64,000 nucleotides of DNA, from NCBI GenBank assembly GCA_038239345.1, contig JBBSEX010000007.1, positions 225,112-289,111 of the forward strand, given 5' to 3'. Position numbers and translations under genes: made by a program. Under the pieces are notes generated by a model, which worked only from the letters and a program-made list of their open reading frames with translations, was not told where the DNA came from and searched no databases. Origin of the DNA: JBBSEX01 sp038239345. GTDB taxonomy: Bacteria > Acidobacteriota > Terriglobia > Bryobacterales > Bryobacteraceae. Shown here one piece after another: positions 1-8,456 of this stretch; the stretch's first letter is position 1; each line of letters begins with the position of its first letter.

Positions 1-2
1 GC

Positions 3-125
3 CCTATGCCCGCTGTCGTCATCGGACATTCAGCGGTGAATTCCATCATTCACGAAGCCCTGATCGGACAAGACCCTTTTGAGTTCCGGCAGGCCCATGG
101 CGAGGTTTTCGAATATGAATTCTGA
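3..125 (+). CDS. C-terminal end of a probable histidine phosphatase (cut by window edge)
   Basis: The frame is open from the window edge and stops at TGA 123-125. The tail has a strand-then-His pattern (VVIGHSAVNSI) resembling the second catalytic-histidine region of the phosphoglycerate-mutase/histidine-phosphatase superfamily, and it ends in QAHGEVFEYEF. It overlaps the start of cobT, so a CobC-like alpha-ribazole phosphatase acting just after CobT in nucleotide-loop assembly is a natural guess. That identity is inference from only 40 residues; another histidine phosphatase is equally possible. Confidence 0.45.
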   Translation, partial: PMPAVVIGHSAVNSIIHEALIGQDPFEFRQAHGEVFEYEF

Positions 126-1104
126 ACTAGCGTCGCGCATCCAAACGCGGCTTGACTCACTCACCAAACCGCCCGGCAGCCTCGGCAAACTGGAGCAACT
201 TGCGCTTCGCTTCGGCTTGATCCGCGGCACCGCCATGCCCACTATCCATAAGAAAGTGATGTACGTCTTCTGCGCCGACCATGGCATCGCAGCCGAAGGT
301 GTCAGCGCCTTTCCTCAGGCAGTGACGCGCCAGATGGTGCTCAATTTCTTGGCCGGCGGCGCAGCCATCAATGTCCTCTGCCGCCACCACGCAATCGATC
401 CACGCATCGTCGATTGCGGCGTGATCGGACCTGCCGCGCCTGGCGTAATCAATCACAAGATCGCCGAAAGCACGCGCAACTTCGCGCACGAGCTGGCGAT
501 GACCCGGGCTCAGGCTGAGCAAGCGATTGCTATCGGCCGCGACCTCGCGCGTGATTGCGATATTCTCGGCGCGGGGGAAATGGGAATTGGAAACACCACG
601 TGCGCCGCAACTTTACTCAGCGCGTTCACCGGCCTCGACCCCAGCGAGACTGCAGGCCGCGGCACCGGGCTCACGGCGGACGCGTTGGCCCATAAAACGG
701 GAGTCATCCGCGCCGCCCTCGCTCTGCATCACCTCGATCCGCAGGATCCCATCGGGGTACTCGCTGCGGTCGGTGGCTTTGAGATCGGCGCAATAACCGG
801 CCTGATTCTCGGTGGCGCGGAACGCGGTATCCCAGTCATGCTCGACGGATTCATATCGTGTTCGGCGGCCCTCGTCGCCCGGGCAATCGAACCCAAGTGT
901 CTCGATGCCGTCTTTTTCTCGCACCGTTCCGCGGAGCGCGGTCACAAGCGAATGTTGGAAGCGCTTAATGCCGAACCGCTACTAGATCTTGCAATGCGAT
1001 TAGGTGAAGGCTCAGGCGCGGCATTGGGGATCGGCCTGGTGGAAGCTGCCGTCAAGCTGTATAACGAGATGGCCACCTTCAGCAGCGCCGGGGTATCGAG
1101 CTAG
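115..1104 (+). CDS. cobT: Nicotinate-nucleotide--dimethylbenzimidazole phosphoribosyltransferase CobT
   Basis: Transfers the phosphoribosyl group of nicotinate mononucleotide to 5,6-dimethylbenzimidazole, giving alpha-ribazole phosphate for the lower ligand of cobalamin. The 329-residue protein has the family signatures: KPPGSLGKLE near the N terminus, EMGIGNTT in the middle, and GEGSGAALG near the C terminus, whose Glu (about residue 298) matches the catalytic base of Salmonella CobT. I chose ATG 115 because the KPPGSLG motif then sits at the usual distance from the start and the gene overlaps the upstream stop by 11 nt. In-frame starts at 97 (ATG) and 79 (TTG) are possible but lie deeper in the previous gene. 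The 3' end overlaps the convergent exporter by 4 nt. No cobalamin riboswitch is visible in the short upstream sequence. Confidence 0.95.
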   Translation: MNSELASRIQTRLDSLTKPPGSLGKLEQLALRFGLIRGTAMPTIHKKVMYVFCADHGIAAEGVSAFPQAVTRQMVLNFLAGGAAINVLCRHHAIDPRIVDCGVIGPAAPGVINHKIAESTRNFAHELAMTRAQAEQAIAIGRDLARDCDILGAGEMGIGNTTCAATLLSAFTGLDPSETAGRGTGLTADALAHKTGVIRAALALHHLDPQDPIGVLAAVGGFEIGAITGLILGGAERGIPVMLDGFISCSAALVARAIEPKCLDAVFFSHRSAERGHKRMLEALNAEPLLDLAMRLGEGSGAALGIGLVEAAVKLYNEMATFSSAGVSS

Positions 1105-2513
1105 ACCTTTTGCAATTTCCATTTTCCCCGCCGGAAAGCAAGCACGCTTGCGACGGCTAAGACGGACTCCGCGATTGGGATAGCCAGAAAGACGCTTCGC
1201 GGCCCCAAATGCGCGTGAAACGCCAGCACGTAGGCCAAGGGAATTTGAAACAACCAATAACAAAAGACATTAAGGATGGTGGGCGTCACCGTATCGCCGG
1301 CGCCGTTGAACGATTGCACCATCACCATTCCGAATGCATAGAAAATATTGGCCGAACTCACCAGCCGCAGGCAGCTGGATGCGATAACAGCTACGGCTTG
1401 ATCTTGTGTGAAGATGCCGATGATCTGCTCCGCAAAGCACATGAACACGATAGAAACGGACCCCAGGAAGATCATGTTGTACAGTCCGGCCATCCACGCC
1501 GATCTTTCCGCACGCTCCGGTTTCCCCGCGCCAAGGTTCTGGCCCACCAGCGTTGCCGCCGCATTGCTCATGCCCCACGATGGCAATATGGCGAAGACGA
1601 TGACACGCAGTCCCAAGGTGTAACCGGCGATTGCCGGCGCCCCAAATGTTGAGATGATACGCACCAGTCCAATCCAACTCCCCATCGGAATGAAGTACTG
1701 AAACATCCCGCCTAGCGAAAGGCGCAGCAGGCGGACCATCACTGGAACATCCAGGCGAATTTGATTACGCCCGATAACGATCCGTCCGCGCCCTTGAGAA
1801 AGCATCCAGAACTGAAAGAGCACGCCCACGCCGCGGCCAATCGTAGTGCCCACCGCGGACCCGGCCAGGCCCATCGCGGGGAACGGACCCAGGCCGAAGA
1901 TCAAGCAGGGATTCAACACGATGTTGATCGCATTCGCTAGCCAGAGCGCCCGCATAGCGACAGCCGGATCGCCCGACCCGCGAAAGATCGCGTTCATCAG
2001 GAACAACAAAAAGATCGTTCCGCTACTGCCCAGAACAATTCGCGTGAACGTGTGGCCGGTGGCTATCACGCTCGGCGGCGCACCCATCAGCTGCAATAGT
2101 GAGGCGCCATAGACGACACCGAGTAAGCCCACTAGTAGCGAAACTGCCAGGCCGATCGCAATCGACTGCACGGCCGCCACTGCCGCCTGTTCTGGATTCT
2201 TCTCGCCGATGCGCCGCGCTACCACCGCAGTAGTCGCCATGCTTAAGCCAAGGGCAACCGCGAAGAGCAGTGTCAGCATCGATTCGGTTAGCCCGACCGT
2301 CGCCACCGCGTCCTGCCCCAACTTCGCCACGAAGAACACGTCGACAATGCCGAACAAGCTCTCCATCATCATTTCGAGAACCATCGGAATCGCCAGGAGC
2401 GTGATGGCGCGGCCGATGCTGCCCTCGGTATAGTCGCGTGCGGATCCGCTTAGCGCCTCGCGCAACGAGGGAAAGAATCCACGCGGATTCGGAGTACTGA
2501 CTTCTAACGACAC
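1101..2513 (-). CDS. MATE family multidrug/toxin efflux transporter
   Basis: A 470-residue polytopic inner-membrane protein with about twelve hydrophobic segments arranged as two repeats, typical in length for MATE exporters (NorM/DinF type), which expel cationic compounds in exchange for Na+ or H+. Family-like features include IPMVLEMMMESLFGIVDVFFVAKLG in the first helices (split here only for description) and RGSGDP in the first half, mirrored by FNGAGDT in the second half. It starts at GTG 2513 and follows the TPR gene by 25 nt on the same strand, so the two may be co-transcribed. Substrate cannot be told from sequence. Confidence 0.9.
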   Translation of the reverse strand: MSLEVSTPNPRGFFPSLREALSGSARDYTEGSIGRAITLLAIPMVLEMMMESLFGIVDVFFVAKLGQDAVATVGLTESMLTLLFAVALGLSMATTAVVARRIGEKNPEQAAVAAVQSIAIGLAVSLLVGLLGVVYGASLLQLMGAPPSVIATGHTFTRIVLGSSGTIFLLFLMNAIFRGSGDPAVAMRALWLANAINIVLNPCLIFGLGPFPAMGLAGSAVGTTIGRGVGVLFQFWMLSQGRGRIVIGRNQIRLDVPVMVRLLRLSLGGMFQYFIPMGSWIGLVRIISTFGAPAIAGYTLGLRVIVFAILPSWGMSNAAATLVGQNLGAGKPERAERSAWMAGLYNMIFLGSVSIVFMCFAEQIIGIFTQDQAVAVIASSCLRLVSSANIFYAFGMVMVQSFNGAGDTVTPTILNVFCYWLFQIPLAYVLAFHAHLGPRSVFLAIPIAESVLAVASVLAFRRGKWKLQKV

Positions 2514-2538
2514 TGCAACCTACTTTAGGAAGATTTAT

Positions 2539-2856
2539 TTAGTCGCCGAGAATATCCAGCGCCGCTTGCATTTCACTCAGCGCATGCTGATTTCCAAGGC
2601 GGGTAGTGACCGCGACCCCGCGCCGGTAATACTCCCGCGCTTCGTCGATCCGGCCAAGTTTTTCCAGCGTCTGCCCACCGTGAAAATAAGCAGCGTGATA
2701 ATCCGGATTCTCGGCAAGCAGCGATTCGTACTCCGCCACGGCGCCCGGCAAATCGCCGCTACGTCCGTATTCATTGGCCAAACCATAGCGGATGAAGCTG
2801 TCGCTCGGGTTTTGCGCCAACAGGTTTTTGAGCGTCTCCAACCGGGTATTGTCCAT
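2539..2856 (-). CDS. Small tetratricopeptide-repeat protein
   Basis: A 105-residue soluble protein made almost wholly of TPR-like helices: SFIRYGLANEYGRSGDLPGA, then DYHAAYFHGGQTLEKLGRIDEA and a third, degenerate unit. There is no signal peptide and no enzymatic domain, so a protein-protein interaction role is the only supportable statement. It is divergent from the small gene beginning at 2876, leaving only 19 nt between starts, and it lies directly upstream of the MATE exporter on the minus strand. Confidence 0.8.
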   Translation of the reverse strand: MDNTRLETLKNLLAQNPSDSFIRYGLANEYGRSGDLPGAVAEYESLLAENPDYHAAYFHGGQTLEKLGRIDEAREYYRRGVAVTTRLGNQHALSEMQAALDILGD

Positions 2857-2875
2857 GAGTTCTATTATTTTATCA

Positions 2876-3253
2876 GTGGCCTGCCCCTTCTTTATTCCTA
2901 CCCATCGGCTGGATAGCTGGATATCCCAACCGAGACTTTCGCTCGGTGACGCGTATGACGGATTCTGTCAGGCGGCTGCTCTCAGCTGGCACCCCAGCGA
3001 GACCGCCGTCCGGGAATTCTGTAACGTCGGCTATGCCGCATCTACCTGCTCCCATTTCCCGTATGACGCCGCTGCCGACGCCGTTCGTTTCACCATCGTT
3101 ACCGTTTCCGCTGGCGCGCCGAGCGTCCACTACGTTCTCGAGAAGAATCACTGGCCTGTTCGCCACGGCGTAATCGGTGCCGATTCGCCTGAGCTCCTGC
3201 AAAAGCAAGCGCAAGCGGCAACCGATAGTTATCTGCGTAAGGTCTCCAAGTGA
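2876..3253 (+). CDS. Small conserved-looking Cys-containing protein of unknown function
   Basis: A 125-residue protein I cannot assign. It opens with MACPFFIPTHRL and has LGDAYDGFCQA, VREFCNVGYA and STCSHFP, so four Cys with nearby His residues could bind a metal or iron-sulfur cluster (inference). I chose GTG 2876 because the CPFF motif then follows the start directly and a TATTAT hexamer (2863-2868) lies 7 nt upstream; an ATG at 2855 would overlap the divergent TPR start. The stop overlaps the start of the downstream thioesterase as GTGA (3250-3253), which argues for translational coupling and for this being a real gene. Confidence 0.65.
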   Translation: MACPFFIPTHRLDSWISQPRLSLGDAYDGFCQAAALSWHPSETAVREFCNVGYAASTCSHFPYDAAADAVRFTIVTVSAGAPSVHYVLEKNHWPVRHGVIGADSPELLQKQAQAATDSYLRKVSK

Positions 3254-3756
3254 GCGCGGCTCCAGGCCGGCCTGTTCGGGACTCCATCTCGGAATACTCG
3301 GAAGTTGCCATGCCCAACGATGCCAATCCGCTGGGTCATCTATTCGGGGGCAAGGTAATGAATCTTGTCGATCTGGCCGGGTCTATCGCCGCCGCCCGCC
3401 ACGCCCGCCGCCCGGTGGTGACGGCATCGGTCGACAACATGAGCTTCCTTCATCCGGTGCGCATCGGCCAACTGGTGGTGCTCCGCTCCGCGGTTAACCG
3501 CGTCTTTCGCACGTCGATGGAAGTGGGTGTAAAAGTCTTCGTCGAGAACCTCATGACCGGCGAAATTAATCACACTTCGTCGGCCTATCTCACCTTCGTC
3601 GCGCTCGGGCCGAACGGCGAAAAGATCGTCATTCCTCCCGTAATTCCAGAAACCGAAGCCGAGCGCCGGCGCTATGACGAAGCCCTGCAACGCCGCGAAT
3701 ATCGTCTGGAAATGCGCCGCAAATCCGCCGAGTGGGGAAGCGCGAAGACTCAGTAA
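3250..3756 (+). CDS. Acyl-CoA thioesterase, hotdog fold (YciA/BACH type)
   Basis: Hydrolyses acyl-CoA to free acid and CoA in the cytoplasm. The 168-residue protein has the acyl-CoA hydrolase signature: MPNDANPLGHLFGGKVMNLVD, with the Asn and Asp of the active site region, then SVDNMSFLHPVRIGQLV and a C-terminal strand SAYLTFVALG. GTG 3250 overlaps the stop of the upstream small gene by 4 nt. Chain-length preference cannot be read from sequence. The C terminus is charged and extends past the hotdog core. Confidence 0.88.
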   Translation: MSAAPGRPVRDSISEYSEVAMPNDANPLGHLFGGKVMNLVDLAGSIAAARHARRPVVTASVDNMSFLHPVRIGQLVVLRSAVNRVFRTSMEVGVKVFVENLMTGEINHTSSAYLTFVALGPNGEKIVIPPVIPETEAERRRYDEALQRREYRLEMRRKSAEWGSAKTQ

Positions 3757-3779
3757 GCGCCGTATGTTCTAATCTTGAA

Positions 3780-6002
3780 ATGCGCTTTACCCCTGCACTC
3801 CTGGGACTTGTGTCTCTCGCCTTCGCCGCCACCGAAGGCGTCAAACAACCGGTTACCCAAGCCGACATGCTCCGGATTCGCCGCGTCACGCAGGTCGCTG
3901 TCGCGCCAGACGGGGCCTTTGCCATTTATGGCGTGCAGTCGATGTTCAGCGAACCGGCTCCGGCTAACAAAGAGGAGATCAATTACGGGTACCGCACACA
4001 CCTCTGGTTTATCGATCTGAATGATTCCAGTGCCAAGCCCGTCCAACTAACGTTTGGCGATCGCAATGACAGCGCCTTCGCGCTCAGCCCTGACGGCAGG
4101 ACCCTGGCCTTCGTCCGCGATGACATCACCAACAAGGAAAAACCAAAGCCGCAAGTTTGGATGATGCCGGTTCGTGGTCCCGGCGAGTCGCAGCTTGTCA
4201 CCAAGCTGGAAGAAGGCGCGGCAAATCCTGTATGGCGGCCCGACGGTAAGGCCATCCTTGTGATCAGTTCTGTCCCTCTCTCCAAGATTTCCGGGAAGCC
4301 CCATTTCGATCTGGAACGGCCGAAACGCGACTGGCTGGATTACGATCGTCCCGACCCCGCGAAATCCGACGACAAGAAACCAGAGAAGATCGACGCCCGT
4401 CCCGATGGCGACCGGCGAGCCATCCGTAATTGGCTCGAGAAGAACGCCGCCAAGGACAATCCCACCGACATCAATCGGATGAATTTCGAAGGCGAGATGG
4501 GCCTTGAGCCGGAGATGCGGATCCCGGAGCTCTTCGTCGTGGACCTGGCTAATTCGAACAAAGCCACCCAGATCACGAAGGATTTCTACAATCACGGCGA
4601 TCCTCAATATTCGCCCGACGGGAAACAGATCGTCTATGTCAGCTCGCCCCCCGGCCCCGCGCATCCCGATCGACTGGAACGCCACAGCGCAATCTGGATC
4701 GTCAATGCCGACGGCTCCTCGCCCCGTGTTTTACTTCACAAGGACGCCTATAGTTTCTTTTCTCCCCGTTACTCTGCCGATGGGAAAACTCTGATTGTAG
4801 CGGGCGTTGAATCCGACGAGCCGGGTTATAAGCAAAGCAAAGTCGCTCGGCTCGACACCGCCACGGGCGACATTAAATGGCTAGCGCCGAATTGGGATTC
4901 CTCGGTGGGATCGCTGCATATTGCTTCCGATTCCAGCATTCTATTCGTCGCTAACTGGCAGGGCGGAGCGCCCCTGGTTCGCATCGATGGCAATGGAACC
5001 GATTTCAAGCCGTTGAATGATGCCGCCACGGGCGTCAGCGCCTACGATGAAGCAGCCGGCAGGATTGTTCTGGCTCTGATCAGCGCTGCGAATCCGAATG
5101 AACTCTATCTTCGCGATAAGAACGGTTCCCTACGTCAACTGACGGACCTGAATCAAACCTGGTTCGGCAACAAAATACTGTCGCTGCCAACCGAACATTG
5201 GATCACCCGTCCCGATGGAACCCGCGTTCAATATTGGGTGATGAATCCCACCAATGCCCAGCCCGGCAAGAAATATCCCTTCGTGCTCGACATGCATGGC
5301 GGGCCCGCCGCTATGTGGGGACCCGGCGAATTTTCCATGTGGCATGAGTTCCAGATTTTCTGTTCCTGGGGATACGGCGTCGTTTATGCGAACCCTCGCG
5401 GGTCGAGTGGTTATGGCTATTCCTTCCAGCGGGCGAATTACAAGAATTGGGGTGACGCGCCCTCAGCCGACGTGCTCGGCGCCCTTGACGACGCGCTCAA
5501 GAGTAATCCGCTGATCGACAATGACCGCTTGTTTATAACCGGCGGATCGTATGCCGGTTACCTCACCGCTTGGATCGTCGGACACGATAATCGCTTCAAA
5601 GCCGCGGCCGCATTGCGCGGTGTTTATGATCTGGCCACCTTCTACGGCGAAGGAAATGCATACCGGCTGGTGGAAAATGAATTTGGTGGATTTCCCTGGG
5701 AAGCCACATCGAAAAAACTCCTGGAACACGAATCTCCGTTTACTTATGTGGACAAAATCCAGACTCCGCTACTGATCATCCACGGCAGTAACGATCTTCG
5801 TACAGGGTATGTGCAAAGCCAGATGATGTTTCGAGCTCTGAAGCAGTTGAACAGGCCGGTGGAGTACATTCGCTACCCGAATATCGGCCATGAGCTCACA
5901 CGCTCAGGCCCGCCGCTCCAGCGCATGGATCATATGCTGCGGATCATCGAATTCTTCGAACGTTACTCGAATAATGATCGGGAAGCACCCCAGGATAAGT
6001 AA
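3780..6002 (+). CDS. Exported S9 family (prolyl oligopeptidase type) serine peptidase
   Basis: A 740-residue secreted peptidase. Starting at ATG 3780 gives a signal peptide (MRFTPALLGLVSLAFAA); earlier in-frame starts would run into the thioesterase. An N-terminal beta-propeller region with WD40-like PD40 repeats (FALSPDGRTLAFV, PVWRPDGKAILV, PQYSPDGKQIVYV) is followed by an alpha/beta hydrolase domain. The catalytic triad is legible: Ser about 590 in GGSYAGYLTAW, Asp about 672 in IHGSNDLRTGY, His about 704 in NIGHELTR. DMHGGPAAMWG forms the oxyanion region. Such enzymes cleave oligopeptides or act as dipeptidyl/acylaminoacyl peptidases. A TATGTT hexamer (3763-3768) sits 11 nt before the ATG. 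Confidence 0.92.
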   Translation: MRFTPALLGLVSLAFAATEGVKQPVTQADMLRIRRVTQVAVAPDGAFAIYGVQSMFSEPAPANKEEINYGYRTHLWFIDLNDSSAKPVQLTFGDRNDSAFALSPDGRTLAFVRDDITNKEKPKPQVWMMPVRGPGESQLVTKLEEGAANPVWRPDGKAILVISSVPLSKISGKPHFDLERPKRDWLDYDRPDPAKSDDKKPEKIDARPDGDRRAIRNWLEKNAAKDNPTDINRMNFEGEMGLEPEMRIPELFVVDLANSNKATQITKDFYNHGDPQYSPDGKQIVYVSSPPGPAHPDRLERHSAIWIVNADGSSPRVLLHKDAYSFFSPRYSADGKTLIVAGVESDEPGYKQSKVARLDTATGDIKWLAPNWDSSVGSLHIASDSSILFVANWQGGAPLVRIDGNGTDFKPLNDAATGVSAYDEAAGRIVLALISAANPNELYLRDKNGSLRQLTDLNQTWFGNKILSLPTEHWITRPDGTRVQYWVMNPTNAQPGKKYPFVLDMHGGPAAMWGPGEFSMWHEFQIFCSWGYGVVYANPRGSSGYGYSFQRANYKNWGDAPSADVLGALDDALKSNPLIDNDRLFITGGSYAGYLTAWIVGHDNRFKAAAALRGVYDLATFYGEGNAYRLVENEFGGFPWEATSKKLLEHESPFTYVDKIQTPLLIIHGSNDLRTGYVQSQMMFRALKQLNRPVEYIRYPNIGHELTRSGPPLQRMDHMLRIIEFFERYSNNDREAPQDK

Positions 6003-6111
6003 GCGTGAAAATGTATACGTCTAGAACTCGACTTGCTACACTTGAGGTAACCGCCGTATGCCGGATGGTCAAATGATAACCCCACGCCTCAGCGGGGCAA
6101 AGGAAGCCTCG

Positions 6112-6423
6112 ATGGACAAGTCAGCGCAAAACATTCAGGAAGCGTTCCTTAATAACGCGCGCAAGGACAAGACTTTTCTCACTATCTATTTGATGAGTGG
6201 TGTGAAGCTCTCCGGACGAATCCGGAGTTTCGATAAATACTCCGTTGTGCTTGAAACCAACAATCAGGAACAGCTCATCTTTAAGCACGCAATATCGACG
6301 GTCGTCGTGTCGAAACCCTTCCATTCCGGCGCCGGTTCGCATTCTGGCGCGCCCGTATCCGCGACGGCCGGCCCTGGACAGTCGGCGCCGGGAGTTCCCG
6401 TCACCGAACAGTCCGAGGAGTAG
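6112..6423 (+). CDS. hfq: RNA chaperone Hfq
   Basis: Hexameric Sm-like protein that pairs small RNAs with mRNAs. The 103-residue protein has the Sm1 region (QNIQEAFLNNARKDKTFLTIYL, GVKLSGRIRSFDKYSVVLE) and the Hfq-defining Sm2 motif FKHAISTVV. A Ser/Gly/Pro-rich tail of about 35 residues follows, as in many Hfq proteins. I place the start at ATG 6112, which has AAGGA 7-8 nt upstream; an in-frame ATG at 6058 would add 18 residues not typical of Hfq. hflX follows by 6 nt, the widespread hfq-hflX pairing. A TACACT hexamer at 6037-6042 may be the promoter -10. Confidence 0.93.
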   Translation: MDKSAQNIQEAFLNNARKDKTFLTIYLMSGVKLSGRIRSFDKYSVVLETNNQEQLIFKHAISTVVVSKPFHSGAGSHSGAPVSATAGPGQSAPGVPVTEQSEE

Positions 6424-6429
6424 TTCTTT

Positions 6430-7773
6430 TTGTCAGAATCCACCGCCCGTACTCCGGGACCCGAGCGTGCACTCCTTGTTGGAGTGGACATCTCATCCAA
6501 ACCGTCGCGCGCCGATGGAACCGTAGTTTCACTCACAGATTCTCTCGAAGAACTTGCCGCGCTGGCCGATAGCGCGCAAGCTGTCGTGGTTGCGACCGCC
6601 ATCCAGAAGCGCGACCGGCTGGATGCTGCTACCCAGGTTGGTTCCGGCAAACTGGAAGAAATTCGCGCCGAGGTCGCTTTACACGAAGCCGACGTCGTCA
6701 TCTTCGACCGCGAACTCACTCCCTCCCAGCAGCGGAATCTGGAAAAGGCGCTCGACGTAAAGATCATCGATCGCACCCAACTGATCCTCGATATCTTCGC
6801 CAGCCGAGCGCGAACCCGGGAAGGCCAACTGCAGGTCGAGCTCGCGCAGTTGAGTTACTTACTGCCCCGCCTGGCCGGACGCGGCATTGGAATGTCAGGG
6901 CAGGGCGGTGGAATTGGAACCCGCGGCCCTGGTGAAACGCAGCTTGAAACCGATCGCCGAAAAATCGCCAGCCGCATAAAAATTATTAAACGGAACCTGG
7001 AAGCGGTTCGCGCCGGACGTTCCATCCAACGCCATCAGCGGCAATCGGTTCCACTCGCCACGATTGCTTTGGTGGGTTATACCAACGCCGGCAAATCCAC
7101 GTTGTTTAACAGGCTGACTGGCGCGTCGGTTTTATCCGACTCGAAAATGTTCGCCACTCTCGATCCCACCGTGCGCCACATCACTCTGCCCTCAAATCGC
7201 CGTGTCTTGTTGAGTGACACCGTCGGTTTCATTCGCAACCTGCCTACTACCCTGGTCAAGGCCTTTCGCGCCACCTTGGAAGAAGTGGTCCAGGCGGAGT
7301 TGCTGTTGCACGTCGTCGATGTATCTTCTCCTCAATCCTCGGAACAGACCGCCCGTGTCTCAGAAGTGCTCGCTGAAATCGGTGCCGATGAAACACCGCA
7401 GATTCTGGTTCTGAACAAGATCGACGTCTTACCGGAAGGCTCCTTCGATGCCGACACCGCGGCGCAGCGAATCCTTTCCGAGAATGAACGCGAAGTCGCA
7501 ACCCGGGCAGCCGGCGTCTCAGCCCGAACAGGCCAGGGTTTCAATGAGCTTTTGGCGCTGATCGACCGCACATTGTCGCTCGATCCGGTCTCTAGCGCCG
7601 TTTTCCGTTTCCCGATCGGTGAGGGTGCTCCCCTCAATTTATTGCATGAGCGCGCCCGGGTGACGAAGACCAATTACACCGGCGACTACTGCGAGGTGGA
7701 AGCGGAAACGCCCCAATCCATCCGCCGCCGTCTGGCTCCCTACCTGATTTCCGATCCGCTACTAACTTCGTAA
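6430..7773 (+). CDS. hflX: Ribosome-associated GTPase HflX
   Basis: A 447-residue GTPase that in characterised bacteria binds the 50S subunit and splits stalled ribosomes. The N-terminal HflX domain ends in the glycine-rich GIGMSGQGGGIGTRGPGE stretch, followed by GETQLETDRR. The G domain shows G1 GYTNAGKST, G3 DTVGFI with the HflX-specific IRNLPTTLVKAFRATLEEV, and G4 LNKID. Translation appears to begin at TTG 6430, 6 nt after hfq; no strong Shine-Dalgarno is seen, so coupling to hfq is likely. Confidence 0.95.
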   Translation: MSESTARTPGPERALLVGVDISSKPSRADGTVVSLTDSLEELAALADSAQAVVVATAIQKRDRLDAATQVGSGKLEEIRAEVALHEADVVIFDRELTPSQQRNLEKALDVKIIDRTQLILDIFASRARTREGQLQVELAQLSYLLPRLAGRGIGMSGQGGGIGTRGPGETQLETDRRKIASRIKIIKRNLEAVRAGRSIQRHQRQSVPLATIALVGYTNAGKSTLFNRLTGASVLSDSKMFATLDPTVRHITLPSNRRVLLSDTVGFIRNLPTTLVKAFRATLEEVVQAELLLHVVDVSSPQSSEQTARVSEVLAEIGADETPQILVLNKIDVLPEGSFDADTAAQRILSENEREVATRAAGVSARTGQGFNELLALIDRTLSLDPVSSAVFRFPIGEGAPLNLLHERARVTKTNYTGDYCEVEAETPQSIRRRLAPYLISDPLLTS

Positions 7774-7805
7774 ATGCGCCGGGTGTTCTAGAATTTAATT
7801 GGCGA

Positions 7806-8456
7806 ATGAATATCCCGAATTCACTCACGCTTCTGCGGATTTTCTTCGTCCCGCTCCTCGTCGCCGCGCTTGTTCAACAGGACCTGCGCTTTGAATGGGA
7901 CGGCGTCGTAATTATCGGCAAGGAATTCCTGGCTCTGGCAATTTTTCTGGCCGCCGGAGCAACAGATTTATTGGACGGTTATCTCGCCCGCCGCTGGGGC
8001 CAGATCACCACAGTCGGAACACTTCTTGACCCCATCGCCGATAAGCTACTGGTCTCCGCCGCGCTAATCTCCCTGGTGCAGATTCACCAGGTGCCGGCGT
8101 GGATGGTAATTCTCATCATCGGACGCGAGTTTGCCGTTACCGGCCTGCGTAGCATCGCCGCCGCCGAGGGCTATACAATTCAAGCCAGCGACCTAGGCAA
8201 GACGAAGATGGTTACCCAGGTAATCGCTATCTCGCTTCAGATGATCAGTATTCGCTGGGCGGCATGGAGCTGGATTGCGAATCTCGCCATGTGGGCTGTC
8301 GTAATCTTCGGAATCGCTTCCGCCATCGATTACTTCCGTAAGTTCTGGCGCAAGGTAGATGATGGCACCAAGCGCAGCCGCCGGGCGAAATTTCTAATGG
8401 TGCAGCGCAAGAAAAAACGCGCCGCGATTTCAACCGGGCTCTCCGCGCGCGACTAA
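7806..8456 (+). CDS. pgsA: CDP-diacylglycerol--glycerol-3-phosphate 3-phosphatidyltransferase
   Basis: Membrane enzyme making phosphatidylglycerol phosphate from CDP-diacylglycerol and glycerol-3-phosphate. The CDP-alcohol phosphotransferase signature is complete: DGYLARRWGQITTVGTLLDP followed by IADK (D-G-x2-A-R-x8-G-x3-D-x3-D). The 216 residues include several hydrophobic helices and an Arg/Lys-rich C-terminal tail somewhat longer than usual. A TAGAAT hexamer (7789-7794) lies 11 nt before the ATG and no Shine-Dalgarno is seen, so the transcript may be nearly leaderless. The 3' end overlaps the convergent SDR gene by 4 nt. Confidence 0.93.
   Translation: MNIPNSLTLLRIFFVPLLVAALVQQDLRFEWDGVVIIGKEFLALAIFLAAGATDLLDGYLARRWGQITTVGTLLDPIADKLLVSAALISLVQIHQVPAWMVILIIGREFAVTGLRSIAAAEGYTIQASDLGKTKMVTQVIAISLQMISIRWAAWSWIANLAMWAVVIFGIASAIDYFRKFWRKVDDGTKRSRRAKFLMVQRKKKRAAISTGLSARD

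Noticed and set aside
1..114. Cobalamin riboswitch upstream of cobT
   Set aside because: The upstream sequence is coding (tail of another protein) and has no B12-box-like motif.
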